A stretch of 54,029 nucleotides of DNA, taken from positions 1 to 54,029 of the forward strand of contig JAJFLB010000067.1 of assembly GCA_021772915.1 (NCBI GenBank), read 5' to 3'. The notes under the pieces were generated by a model, which worked only from the letters and a program-made list of their open reading frames with translations, had not been told where the DNA came from and made no database searches. Of this stretch, positions 31,631 to 39,906 are shown in pieces. This DNA is from Gammaproteobacteria bacterium (lineage in GTDB: Bacteria; Pseudomonadota; Gammaproteobacteria; Xanthomonadales; SZUA-36). How positions within the stretch are numbered: position 1 is the first letter of the stretch; every line of letters begins with the position of its first letter. A program made the translations under genes and the position numbers.

Positions 31631-32785
31631 TCAGCTTTTACTGACGATGGCTGACAGGGCATTTGTCAGGGTTTGCAAGTCTTCTGCATCATTGTAAAGA
31701 TGCGGCGCGACACGCATGGAATCACCCCGCTGGCTGGTAAAAACACCGTGTTTTGTCAACTCCCCGACCAGGTTGGCAGGAAAGGCGGCCGGAATTTTCA
31801 TACCCTGGAAATGCGGTGCACGTGCGTTAAGCTGCGGCACTAAAAACCCGAACTCCTGAAATATTTCCGCAATCGCCACATTATTGGTATTCAGTTGACT
31901 GGCGATATCGTCCACTTGCCAGTCCAGCAGCAACTCGAGTGCTGCTATCGCACCTGAAACATTCGCAAAACTGGCACGCTCCCCGACATCAAAACGTCGC
32001 GCACCGCGTTGGTAGTGGGGCACATAATCAACCAACCGTGAAAAGTCTTCACTACCCAGGCGGCTGACCCAGTTTTCCTCCAAAGGCACGCCACTCCAAT
32101 GTTCTTCTGCCACATACAAAAAACTAACCCCATAGGGGCAGAACAGCCACTTGTAACCCGCCGATATCAGGTAATCCGGCGCAATGGCATCCAGATCAAA
32201 TGGACACGCACCCAATGTCTGTGTGACATCCAGCACGACCTTGGTGCCCTGCTGACGAAATTGTTTGCTGATCAGTTCCAAATCTAGCGGCGCGCCGTTG
32301 GACCAATGGTGGTTGGGCAAGGCTGCAATGGCAAGGGCCTCTCCATGTTGTTCGATGGCCTTCATTACCACTGCCGTCCAGTCCAGGTCTGAAGGTTCTT
32401 TGACAATGCAAAGTTTGGCTCCACTTTCATTGGCCAGCCGTTCCCACGCGTAGTAATGAGATGGAAATTGCTCCTCCAGCAGCAAAATTTTTTGACCGGG
32501 ATCCGCGGAAAGGTTTTTCGCAGCACAGGCAATTCCGTAACTCGCGGCCGGTATGATCGCGATGTGATCAGTGGAAGTACCCAGCAACCTGGCAAACAAT
32601 TGACGCAACAATTCGACGTTGGTAAAAAAGTCGGCCGCCGAGATATGCCACGCATTTCCACGCTGCCGGGCTCCCCGAATGGAGGCCTCAACCGCAGATT
32701 TTGGTTGTGGTGTCATATACGCCGCATTCAGATAGCAGACGTCTCTGGGCAAAGTAAACTGTGATCGGATTGTGTTAGCTGTCAT
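31631..32785 (-). CDS. Class V PLP-dependent enzyme (aminotransferase/epimerase-like)
   Basis: 384 residues of the aminotransferase class V fold: CYLNAAYMTPQPKSAVEA near the start, IAIIPAASYGIACAA, the PLP-Asp region GTKVVLDVTQTLGACPFDL and the Lys in LISAGYKWLFCPYGVSF near residue 215; RRFDVGERASFANVSGAIAAL follows. This pattern resembles isopenicillin N epimerase or cysteine-lyase-like proteins. It does not have a desulfurase active-site Cys loop that I can identify. Start ATG 32785. It is divergent from the ABM gene across 156 bases that contain the ATCTGTATG motif. Confidence 0.9.
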   Translation of the reverse strand: MTANTIRSQFTLPRDVCYLNAAYMTPQPKSAVEASIRGARQRGNAWHISAADFFTNVELLRQLFARLLGTSTDHIAIIPAASYGIACAAKNLSADPGQKILLLEEQFPSHYYAWERLANESGAKLCIVKEPSDLDWTAVVMKAIEQHGEALAIAALPNHHWSNGAPLDLELISKQFRQQGTKVVLDVTQTLGACPFDLDAIAPDYLISAGYKWLFCPYGVSFLYVAEEHWSGVPLEENWVSRLGSEDFSRLVDYVPHYQRGARRFDVGERASFANVSGAIAALELLLDWQVDDIASQLNTNNVAIAEIFQEFGFLVPQLNARAPHFQGMKIPAAFPANLVGELTKHGVFTSQRGDSMRVAPHLYNDAEDLQTLTNALSAIVSKS

Positions 32786-32896
32786 GCGACAACCCCCGCT
32801 TGTATGTGTATGCGCATCTTTAACCCGCAGCCACTAAATGACAATAAACAGAAAATCAATAAATTTACCGGTACAGCAGGACGCGAGTTTTCAGCG

Positions 32897-32905
32897 ATCT
32901 GTATG
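32897..32905 (+). promoter_or_regulatory. Third copy of the ATCTGTAT motif
   Basis: ATCTGTATG in the gap between the divergent class V and ABM genes, matching the core of the pair at 30709 and 30733. A single site, so weaker support than the pair. It may extend control by MocR to both genes. Confidence 0.35.
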
Positions 32906-32941
32906 TAGGCACGGCCGATAGCATATGGTGTACTGAACCGT

Positions 32942-33286
32942 ATGATCAATCCCAAAACGCAAGCCGGACGAGGCGGAGCGATAACCGCTGCCAACTACAT
33001 AGTCGCTTTTGAGGCAAAATTGAGTAGCGATGATACCGGCTACAGCGAAGCGTCTGAATATCTGAATGAAAAAGTCAAAGAGCTTCCCGGGTATTTGGGT
33101 GAAAAAACCTACTACGATGGCGATTCAATTGTATCCATCACCTACTGGCAGGATTTGGGTTCTATCAGACAGTGGCGTTTACAGCCGGATCATCGAAGAA
33201 TACAGCATGAGGCTCGGCAACGATGGTACAGCGCATACGCGGTAACCGTCTGCAAAATTGAACGTGCCTATCATTATCCTGATTAG
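32942..33286 (+). CDS. Antibiotic biosynthesis monooxygenase (ABM) domain protein
   Basis: 114 residues with the dimeric alpha-beta barrel pattern of ABM proteins: NYIVAFEAKLSSDD, GYSEASEYLNEKVKELPGYLG, DSIVSITYWQDLGSIRQWR with the conserved WQ/D and W, and HRRIQHEARQRWY. Such small proteins oxidise aromatic or haem-like substrates without cofactor, or serve as heme-degrading or quinol monooxygenases. The ATG at 32942 has no ribosome-binding site; a start a few codons later is possible. It ends the PLP-rich locus and is convergent with the beta-propeller gene. Confidence 0.8.
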   Translation: MINPKTQAGRGGAITAANYIVAFEAKLSSDDTGYSEASEYLNEKVKELPGYLGEKTYYDGDSIVSITYWQDLGSIRQWRLQPDHRRIQHEARQRWYSAYAVTVCKIERAYHYPD

Positions 33287-33326
33287 GCGTTACAAACCAT
33301 CGCGCTGGCATCTGCCCCGGCAATAA

Positions 33327-34679
33327 TTACCGGGCGTCCAACGCTTCACACAATGCGATATTGTCATTGGCCACGCGTTGAATGGGTACGCTGCCCTGCC
33401 GACCAATGGATGGGATATTGTAATCAACGGAGCCTGAATTACAATTCTCGAACCTCAGCGTAATCGTGCCATCACTGACCCGCTCAATATTGGTGGATGT
33501 ATCAAAAATACCGCCAGACGTAATGGTAATATTCATCACTGACTGATGCCCGTCAATGGTACCCAGTGCCGTTAACCAGCGGTGCCCAGGGTCACCCAAA
33601 TTGGCTGTTGCATCACCATCGGGCAGTGCTGTGTCATAGGTAAACCAGGCCAGCGTCACCACTCCCAATTCCGGAAATACCGTGATAAAAAACCCCTGGC
33701 CGTTTGTAGCCGGGTTGAACCAGGCATCATTCAAACCCGCATTGATCTTCAATCGGTGATCGTGCAGCACAATTTCCCGAACGATATTGGGCGTTGAGGA
33801 GCCATCCGAATCCGGAAATTCGACATCGTTGATATAAAGAATCCGGCCGTCCGGACTGTGATCAACACCATTGGGGCGAAAGTGGGTGGCAATTTCACCT
33901 GCCCCGTCAAGGTTGCCACCTGTACCGGTGCCGGAGATCAGTGATCGCTGACCGTCGAGATCAAGCTGCCACATCTGGTGTCCGGCCAGCCCCGCCACAT
34001 ACAAGACACCGTTGGCGAAAGTGATGTGTCCATTATTATTGCCGGGAATGTTTGCAAACACAGCCGCCTCACCGGCGGGCGTAATTTTGATCACATTGCC
34101 GTTGTTGAAATTGGCAACATAAATATTGTCCTGATCATCTACCGTGATGCCGTTCGGGCATTGAAACAGGTTGCCTGAGGCAAACACGGTGCCTTGCAAC
34201 GGCCCGGGATGCCGGGTAATGGTTTGATTACCGCAATTGGCAACATACACCACCCCACTGCTGTCCAACGTGACACCAACCGGCGCGACTATCCCGTTGG
34301 CCGGACCAGCAAAGGTTGAAATTTGCCCGTCCGGGGTAATCAGGCTGATCTGGTTACTATTAAAATTGGATTGGTAGAGGTTGTCATCCGGATCAAATTC
34401 GTTACCGGATGCGCCATTAATTCCACTGTTGATAAAGATACTGGTTTCACCGCTGGGAGAAACCCGGGTGATGGTGGAACTGAAAAAATTGGCAACAAAT
34501 ATATCGCCCTTTGAATCGACTGCCAGATCGCCTGCCCCGTTAAATACAGGACCGATTGTTGTGACGGAAACGGCCTGGGCAATTGCAATAGCAGGTATCA
34601 TCATCAAGAACAACAGGCAAACAACATGTTGCTGTCGACAGTTCTTCAAAATCAATGCGCTAAAGATGGACGAATACAT
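33327..34679 (-). CDS. Secreted NHL/SMP-30 beta-propeller protein with C-terminal WFTYD domain
   Basis: 450 residues, signal peptide (VVCLLFLMMIPAIAIAQA). Residues 40-320 are a beta-propeller of NHL/SMP-30 type, with repeats such as GDLAVDSKGDIFVANFFSSTITRV, GVTLDSSGVVYVANCGNQ and GITVDDQDNIYVANFNNG. Residues 325-445 form a separate domain with WFNPATNGQGFFITVFPE, VTLAWFTYD, a Trp-Leu pair and an F-x-x-C near the end, which resembles the tail of the caspase-like protein at 49708-51876. A binding or surface role is likely; no enzyme motif is apparent. ATG 34679 follows TAAGG. Confidence 0.82.
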   Translation of the reverse strand: MYSSIFSALILKNCRQQHVVCLLFLMMIPAIAIAQAVSVTTIGPVFNGAGDLAVDSKGDIFVANFFSSTITRVSPSGETSIFINSGINGASGNEFDPDDNLYQSNFNSNQISLITPDGQISTFAGPANGIVAPVGVTLDSSGVVYVANCGNQTITRHPGPLQGTVFASGNLFQCPNGITVDDQDNIYVANFNNGNVIKITPAGEAAVFANIPGNNNGHITFANGVLYVAGLAGHQMWQLDLDGQRSLISGTGTGGNLDGAGEIATHFRPNGVDHSPDGRILYINDVEFPDSDGSSTPNIVREIVLHDHRLKINAGLNDAWFNPATNGQGFFITVFPELGVVTLAWFTYDTALPDGDATANLGDPGHRWLTALGTIDGHQSVMNITITSGGIFDTSTNIERVSDGTITLRFENCNSGSVDYNIPSIGRQGSVPIQRVANDNIALCEALDAR

Positions 34680-34776
34680 AATTGACCTTAAGATATCTTT
34701 TTAAATGTAGACGAAGCCGTCGTGAAACTGTCCAGTCAGACCGGTCCATCAACTATTTTCTTGCATATCTTGTGTA

Positions 34777-34856
34777 GAAGGGGGGCAGAGTAAAAATAGG
34801 GTCAGAGCAAAGTGACAATACTCACTCACTTATTTATTTTTACTCTGACCCCCTTC
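34777..34856. repeat. MITE/REP-like inverted repeat with GGGTCAGAGTAAAAATA arms
   Basis: Arms 34777-34798 and 34835-34856 match at 21 of 22 positions as inverted copies (arm core CAGAGTAAAAATA). The loop is 36 bases and contains GGGTCAGAGCAAAGTGAC. I recall this GGGTCAGAGTAAAA type around REP-associated Y1 transposases in many proteobacteria. It has no coding content and forms a stable hairpin in RNA on either strand. It lies between the propeller gene and the sigma-54-like region. Confidence 0.75.
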
Positions 34857-34982
34857 CTCCATAAAAGACAGTGCGAGGCTATAAACGAGTACTCCCGTGG
34901 GTCCTGAACGGACAAGGTACTGTTGCGTGGCCAGGTAAACGTTTACAGATATGAAACCGGCAAAGTTTGCGAGACCGACGGC

Positions 34983-35020
34983 ATGTACGTTTTCGTACAT
35001 TTGTGTCCGAATGTGGACAC
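34983..35020. promoter_or_regulatory. Paired palindromes, candidate upstream activator sites
   Basis: Two perfect inverted repeats stand side by side: ATGTACG-TTTT-CGTACAT (34983-35000) and GTGTCC-GAATGT-GGACAC (35003-35020). They lie about 75-110 bases upstream of the sigma-54-like promoter at 35094, the usual distance for enhancer-binding protein sites. No regulator gene of that type lies in the window. Confidence 0.55.
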
Positions 35021-35093
35021 CTGGCCGTGAGAGACAGCTTCGTCGCGACCACTTATGCTTCGAAACAATTGGTTTTTCCTCTCAAGAGCCAAA

Positions 35094-35109
35094 TGGCATG
35101 CTTCATGCA
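35094..35109 (+). promoter_or_regulatory. Sigma-54-type promoter (-24/-12) for the orphan permease
   Basis: TGGCATGCTTCATGCA has GG at 35095-35096 and GC at 35107-35108, exactly 10 bases apart as sigma-54 promoters require, and the flanking bases fit TGGCAc...TGCa. Transcription would begin near 35120, about 50 bases before ATG 35170. No strong sigma-70 promoter is apparent here. Confidence 0.6.
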
Positions 35110-35169
35110 TTAATTCAAAAGGTAACCGGCACATGTGCCGAGTCTACCCAATGACCCAGAGGCAAGAGC

Positions 35170-37617
35170 ATGATCAAGAATTTATTCATTACCGGGTATC
35201 GGTTCGCCGTCCAAAATTCTCGCATTGTTGTCTTGAATATATTGGGTCTGAGCATTGGATTGTTTACTTATCTTATGGCCGATGCAGTTGCGCGCCATGA
35301 ACGCAGTTATGACACATTCTTTGCGGACGCCGGTCGTATTTACGGGGTATACACCCATGTCACGCCAGCTTCGGGGTTTGGGGTTGACCAAGTTAACGGC
35401 GTAGCGCCAGTTGTTGCGACGTTGATGGAATCAAACGTTGCCGGAATTGAAGCCTCCGCGCGCTACATAGAAAGAAGGCGGGTTGTGGGTCGAGAAGACC
35501 GGAGCTTCTACGAGTCTGTCAAATTTGTCGACCCGGCCTTTCTCGAGGTGTTCAATTTTGAAGTGCTGGCAGGCGATCTTGACGGCGCCCTACAAGACGG
35601 CAGCAGCATGGTGATCACCCGTGAAGCAGCTGAACGATATTTCGAAAGTATCGATGTAGTAGGTCAAACACTGGTGCTAGCTAGCCAGGTAGAACTCCGG
35701 ATTGAAGCAGTCATTGAAGATCTTCCCTTAAATAGTCATTTTAGCTATCGATTCGGTACTGGCGATCGCTTGCAAATCCTGGCCCCTGCGCAGGCTCTGG
35801 AAATGTTGGGCCAGGGAAATACGCTGACGAATTGGCTGGGCATTTCTGACAAGAATCGAATTTATATCAAATTGTTTGAGGGCGTGGCGCCTGCAAACGT
35901 CGCCTCTGATCTCTCGGGCCTGATTAATATCCACGCGAATGAACGAGGTCGGGAGGTCACGGCAGCATTTGGCCTGCGAGAACTGACTCTATGGAATGCT
36001 ACGGCGCTTGAAGCCAACGGCATATCGCTCATCAGTGTCGGCATTTTCCTGGCCGGGCTGGTGTTGTTCATCACCGTGCTGAACTATTCAAATCTCTTTA
36101 CAGCAATTGTGATCGGGCGTATGCGGGAACTGGCCCTTCGAAAGACACTTGGAGCGTCAAAGCTTCACCTTGCTTTGCAGCTTTACTCGGAGAGCTTGCT
36201 AATTATTACAGTGGCTGTTTTATTGGCGTTGGCAGGACTTGAATTGGTTCTACCGACCTTGGGTGCTGCTTTACAAAAAGACATCTCCCTGCAGGCACTC
36301 ATGGGTTTTGACATGGTTGCTCATATCACTCTTGTCATATTGATGGCGACACTTCTTTCGGTTGCCTACCCGGTAGCAGTTCTCATTAGTGTTCCGGCTG
36401 TGAGGATTTTTCGTGGCCAGTCAACTCGCGGTAAAAGTGGTGCACGCATACGCTCCGCGCTGGTGATAACACAGTTTGCCATTACCGGCTTTCTTGTTTT
36501 ATTGATGATTACAACGCTCCAGCAAAATCGCCACATGGTGAATATCGATCCTGGATTTAACGGTGAAAACATTATTATTGTAAAGGGACTTGGCGATCAG
36601 GCCATCGCCAGGCAGCGCCAGGTACTGGAAATAGCTCTTACAAAGCTCGATGGCGTGATTTCTGTATCAGCTGCCAGCCAGCAACCTTACGAAGGCAGAC
36701 ATAACACGGCGTCTTATGCCACCACTGCCGGCGACAGTTCTGGCGGACTTTCTCTTTACCGGTTCGACGTCGGCTTTGATTTCTTCACCACATACCAGGT
36801 AGCAATGCTTTCTGGTCGAATGTTTGACAGGGCATTTGCAGAAGACGTCTACCCACCACCCGGTGATGCCCGCAGCACAGCCAATATATTGATCAACCAG
36901 AGCGCCGCTCGCAAGCTGGGTTTTGCGAACGCGGGCGAGGCTCAGGGTCAAGTTATTTTTCCGCTCGCCAATGATTCAGCAGGTATGGCATATGCCATAG
37001 TCGGGGTTGTCGAGGACGCGAATTTTCTTGGTCTGACTGATAACATCAAACCGGCGATATTCCGCGTGCGACCGGCAGGGTTCAGAAGCCTGGCAATCCG
37101 TACTACGGGCACAAACCCCGAAGGCACGCTGATGGCGGTAAACCAGACTTGGAAATCTCTATTCCCCGATCTGCCCGTACTGAGCGGGTATCTGGCTGAT
37201 GATTTTGCAGCCCGGTTTGCAGCTTTTGCAATGTCAAATCAGGTGCTTATGGCCTTGTCTCTGATTGCTATTACCATCGCTGTATTTGGGCTTTTTGGCC
37301 TCGTCTCGCTTTTCGCCGAACGACGGCGAAAGGAGATTGGCATTCGCAAGGTGCTTGGAGCGAGCGTAGGCGACCTTTACCGTTTCTTGTGCTGGCAATT
37401 TACCCGACCGGTGGTCATCTCGCTATTGATTGGTGTGCCGCTCGGATATTTTGCTTCAAGCCGATACCTGATGATCTTTACTGATCGGGTTTCAGGGCTG
37501 CCCTGGCATGCACTCGGGGTCAGTGTGGCCATTCTGGGTCTGGCGATAGTTACTGTCGTTGGTCATGTCTGGTTTATGGCCCATGAAAACCCGGTTTGTT
37601 CACTTAGGTACGAGTAA
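35170..37617 (+). CDS. FtsX/MacB-type ABC transporter permease (815 aa), orphan
   Basis: 815 residues, two MacB-core/FtsX modules. First membrane segment IVVLNILGLSIGLFTYLMAD, first FtsX block RMRELALRKTLGASK, second module from ITQFAITGFLVLLMITTL, and C-terminal RRRKEIGIRKVLGASVGDLY. It ends NPVCSLRYE. It is more diverged than the other two permeases in the window (4-5.8 kb and 39.9-42.4 kb). No ATPase gene is adjacent. ATG 35170 has a GAGGCAAGAG site. The upstream sigma-54-like promoter and palindromes suggest activation by an enhancer-binding protein, perhaps in response to envelope stress or a peptide signal. Confidence 0.9.
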   Translation: MIKNLFITGYRFAVQNSRIVVLNILGLSIGLFTYLMADAVARHERSYDTFFADAGRIYGVYTHVTPASGFGVDQVNGVAPVVATLMESNVAGIEASARYIERRRVVGREDRSFYESVKFVDPAFLEVFNFEVLAGDLDGALQDGSSMVITREAAERYFESIDVVGQTLVLASQVELRIEAVIEDLPLNSHFSYRFGTGDRLQILAPAQALEMLGQGNTLTNWLGISDKNRIYIKLFEGVAPANVASDLSGLINIHANERGREVTAAFGLRELTLWNATALEANGISLISVGIFLAGLVLFITVLNYSNLFTAIVIGRMRELALRKTLGASKLHLALQLYSESLLIITVAVLLALAGLELVLPTLGAALQKDISLQALMGFDMVAHITLVILMATLLSVAYPVAVLISVPAVRIFRGQSTRGKSGARIRSALVITQFAITGFLVLLMITTLQQNRHMVNIDPGFNGENIIIVKGLGDQAIARQRQVLEIALTKLDGVISVSAASQQPYEGRHNTASYATTAGDSSGGLSLYRFDVGFDFFTTYQVAMLSGRMFDRAFAEDVYPPPGDARSTANILINQSAARKLGFANAGEAQGQVIFPLANDSAGMAYAIVGVVEDANFLGLTDNIKPAIFRVRPAGFRSLAIRTTGTNPEGTLMAVNQTWKSLFPDLPVLSGYLADDFAARFAAFAMSNQVLMALSLIAITIAVFGLFGLVSLFAERRRKEIGIRKVLGASVGDLYRFLCWQFTRPVVISLLIGVPLGYFASSRYLMIFTDRVSGLPWHALGVSVAILGLAIVTVVGHVWFMAHENPVCSLRYE

Positions 37618-37788
37618 AAGCAAAGAACAGTCTGCGCAATGTCTATGTGGCACGAGTTGCCTGTACTTGAGTACCGCCCCTTTTATGGGGGTTGCTTCAC
37701 CGGCCTAAAAGATTTTGAAAGTGTTTAGTCGGTGGTGTAGATTAGATACATCTGGCCATACCCGTTCATTTAACTAAGGAAAACCAGC

Positions 37789-39147
37789 ATGGATCTGACC
37801 ACACATTGGGCCGGGTTTCTGGCGATTGCCATCTTCATAGGGGCCTACATCCTGGTCATCCTTGAAGAAAACATACACTTACGCAAGTCAAAGCCGGTGA
37901 TCGTTGCAGCCGGCATTATCTGGGTGCTGGTTGCCTTCACCTATTCCTCCATGGGGGACACCCACACTGCCGAGGAACTTGTGCGTCACAACCTGCTCGA
38001 GTTTGTCGAGTTGTTTCTGTTCCTGTTGGCTGCAATGACCTTTATCAACACCATGGAGGAGCGGGGTGTGTTCGAGGTATTGCGTGCGTGGCTGGTCAAC
38101 CAGGGGTTCTCACTACGCCAGGTCTTCTGGATAACCGGCATTATCGCCTTCGTGATGTCACCCATCGCGGATAACCTGGCCACGGCGCTGTTGATGGCCA
38201 CCGTTGTAATGGCCGTGGGCGGCAGCAACCACCGTTTCGTGGCACTGGCCTGCATCAACATCGTGGTGGCCGCCAATGCCGGCGGCGCGTTCAGTCCGTT
38301 CGGTGACATCACGACGCTGATGGTCTGGCAGCATGGGCACCTGCAGTTCACGGAATTCTTTGCCCTGTTCGTACCGTCAGTTGTCAACTGGGTCATAACG
38401 GCAGGTCTGTTGTCCTTTGGCCTCTCGAGCGGAAATCCTGAGCCCATGCATGAGGAAGCCCACCTGAAGCACGGTGCCGTGATTGTGGTTAGCCTGTTTA
38501 TCCTGACCATCATGATGGCGGTCAGCATGCATAACTACCTGCACTTGCCACCGGTGATCGGCATGATGACCGGTCTTGGTTTCCTCAAGTTATTCGGCTA
38601 CTACCTCCAACGCCGTAAGGACGAAGAATTACCCAGGGCGGCGAGGCAAGACTCAGCACTGGGCAGTGAGGCCATCCACCCGGCACCGGGCAGTTTTCCT
38701 GCAAAGAACTACGACATCTATGCAAACCTGCAAAAGGCCGAGTGGGACACGCTGATGTTCTTTTATGGTGTGATCCTGTGTGTAGGCGGTCTCGGCGCTT
38801 TCGGCTATCTGGCAATTGGTTCAGAGTTGATGTACACCGGGGTTGGCCCCACCATATCGAACATTCTGGTGGGTGTGGCATCCGCGCTTGTCGATAACAT
38901 CCCGGTGATGTTCGCAGTGCTGGCCATGGAGCCTGAAATGAGCCAGGGACAGTGGCTGCTGGTGACGCTGACAGCCGGTGTGGGTGGATCGATGTTGTCA
39001 ATCGGGTCTGCTGCCGGCGTTGCCGTCATGGGCCAGGCACGGGGTGTGTATACTTTCTTCGCACACCTCAAATGGACCTGGGCAATCGCCATTGGCTATG
39101 CGGCCAGTATCGCCGTGCACTTCCTAATTAACGCCGACTTATCTTAG
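37789..39147 (+). CDS. nhaD: NhaD-type sodium:proton antiporter
   Basis: 452 residues with about 12 membrane segments. The family signatures are VMSPIADNLATALLMATVVMA near residue 125 and NIVVAANAGGAFSPFGDITTLMVW near residue 160, with further conserved Asp residues in LVDNIPVMFAVLAM. NhaD exchanges Na+ or Li+ for protons and is common in marine and haloalkaliphilic gammaproteobacteria. ATG 37789 follows AAGGAAAA. It is transcribed alone; the flanking permease and pseudogene are unrelated. The ~170 bases before it contain no other gene. Confidence 0.95.
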   Translation: MDLTTHWAGFLAIAIFIGAYILVILEENIHLRKSKPVIVAAGIIWVLVAFTYSSMGDTHTAEELVRHNLLEFVELFLFLLAAMTFINTMEERGVFEVLRAWLVNQGFSLRQVFWITGIIAFVMSPIADNLATALLMATVVMAVGGSNHRFVALACINIVVAANAGGAFSPFGDITTLMVWQHGHLQFTEFFALFVPSVVNWVITAGLLSFGLSSGNPEPMHEEAHLKHGAVIVVSLFILTIMMAVSMHNYLHLPPVIGMMTGLGFLKLFGYYLQRRKDEELPRAARQDSALGSEAIHPAPGSFPAKNYDIYANLQKAEWDTLMFFYGVILCVGGLGAFGYLAIGSELMYTGVGPTISNILVGVASALVDNIPVMFAVLAMEPEMSQGQWLLVTLTAGVGGSMLSIGSAAGVAVMGQARGVYTFFAHLKWTWAIAIGYAASIAVHFLINADLS

Positions 39148-39367
39148 ATGATTATAAAGCGCTCGCCATTCGACCCTCGTCTTCGGTCAACTCGCGTGGT
39201 CGGTACTGGAATGGGATTGCAGTAGACCAGGATCGAATTGCGGTTGTAGTCGCATTCGGTTTTCGGCGATCTCGTGTTTAAACCGCTTATAATCTGGTTT
39301 TTGTTTACCAGTAGATGTGCTGACTTCAGCCAAAAAGTAAACGGTTACCATTTAAACGGAGAAGAAT

Positions 39368-39681
39368 ATGAAGGCTCTGTCATTGTTCTGCACAGGGTTG
39401 CTCGCTTGTTTCAGTCTGCAAGTTTCGGCACAGCAACCTGGAACCGAAACCAACCCGTACCAGAGACCTGGCCATTCCCCATGGTTACATACAACCGAAT
39501 TGCAGCTACAAAAATCGCCCTGCGAGAAATGCTGCACTATCTGACAACAGTTAGAGGGTTGCCCGTCATCGACGCGTATCCACTCATGAGCATCGCGGTG
39601 GATTTGAGTATTACCCAGCTCGTGGATGGCAGAAAGGGCGTGCATGCTATGTTGCCAAAGGCGATCTTTGTTGTGCAGTAA
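39368..39681 (+). pseudogene. Collapsed acetamidase/formamidase-family gene with signal peptide
   Basis: An ATG at 39368 encodes a signal peptide (MKALSLFCTGLLACFSLQVS, then AQ). After about 40 codons the meaningful frame shifts by one base. The next stretch, ATKIALREMLHYLTT, GLPVIDAYPLMSIAVDLSIT and QLVDGRKGVHAMLPKAIF, is the C-terminal end of the acetamidase/formamidase family (PF03069). Intact members have 300 or more residues and bind metal in the missing part. A large internal deletion plus a frameshift is the simplest reading. An open frame from 39274 to 39681 crosses the region by chance. Confidence 0.75.
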
Positions 39682-39906
39682 TGAGGCGGCCTCAGCTCTT
39701 TTTTTAGGCGGTTTTTTTGTTTAAATAGGGTCTGCTTACGCTTTACCGTTTTTTACCCTGCGTTCGACTGTTGGCGGCGGGTATTGTGTTGACAGCTGTT
39801 GTCTCAGAAACCTATATTGGTGCAATTCAGGTAAGCGGTGCATGGAAGGCTCCGCGACACGGAATGAGTCACCATCGGGGGCAAGACAACAACGGTGAGG
39901 CAGGTA

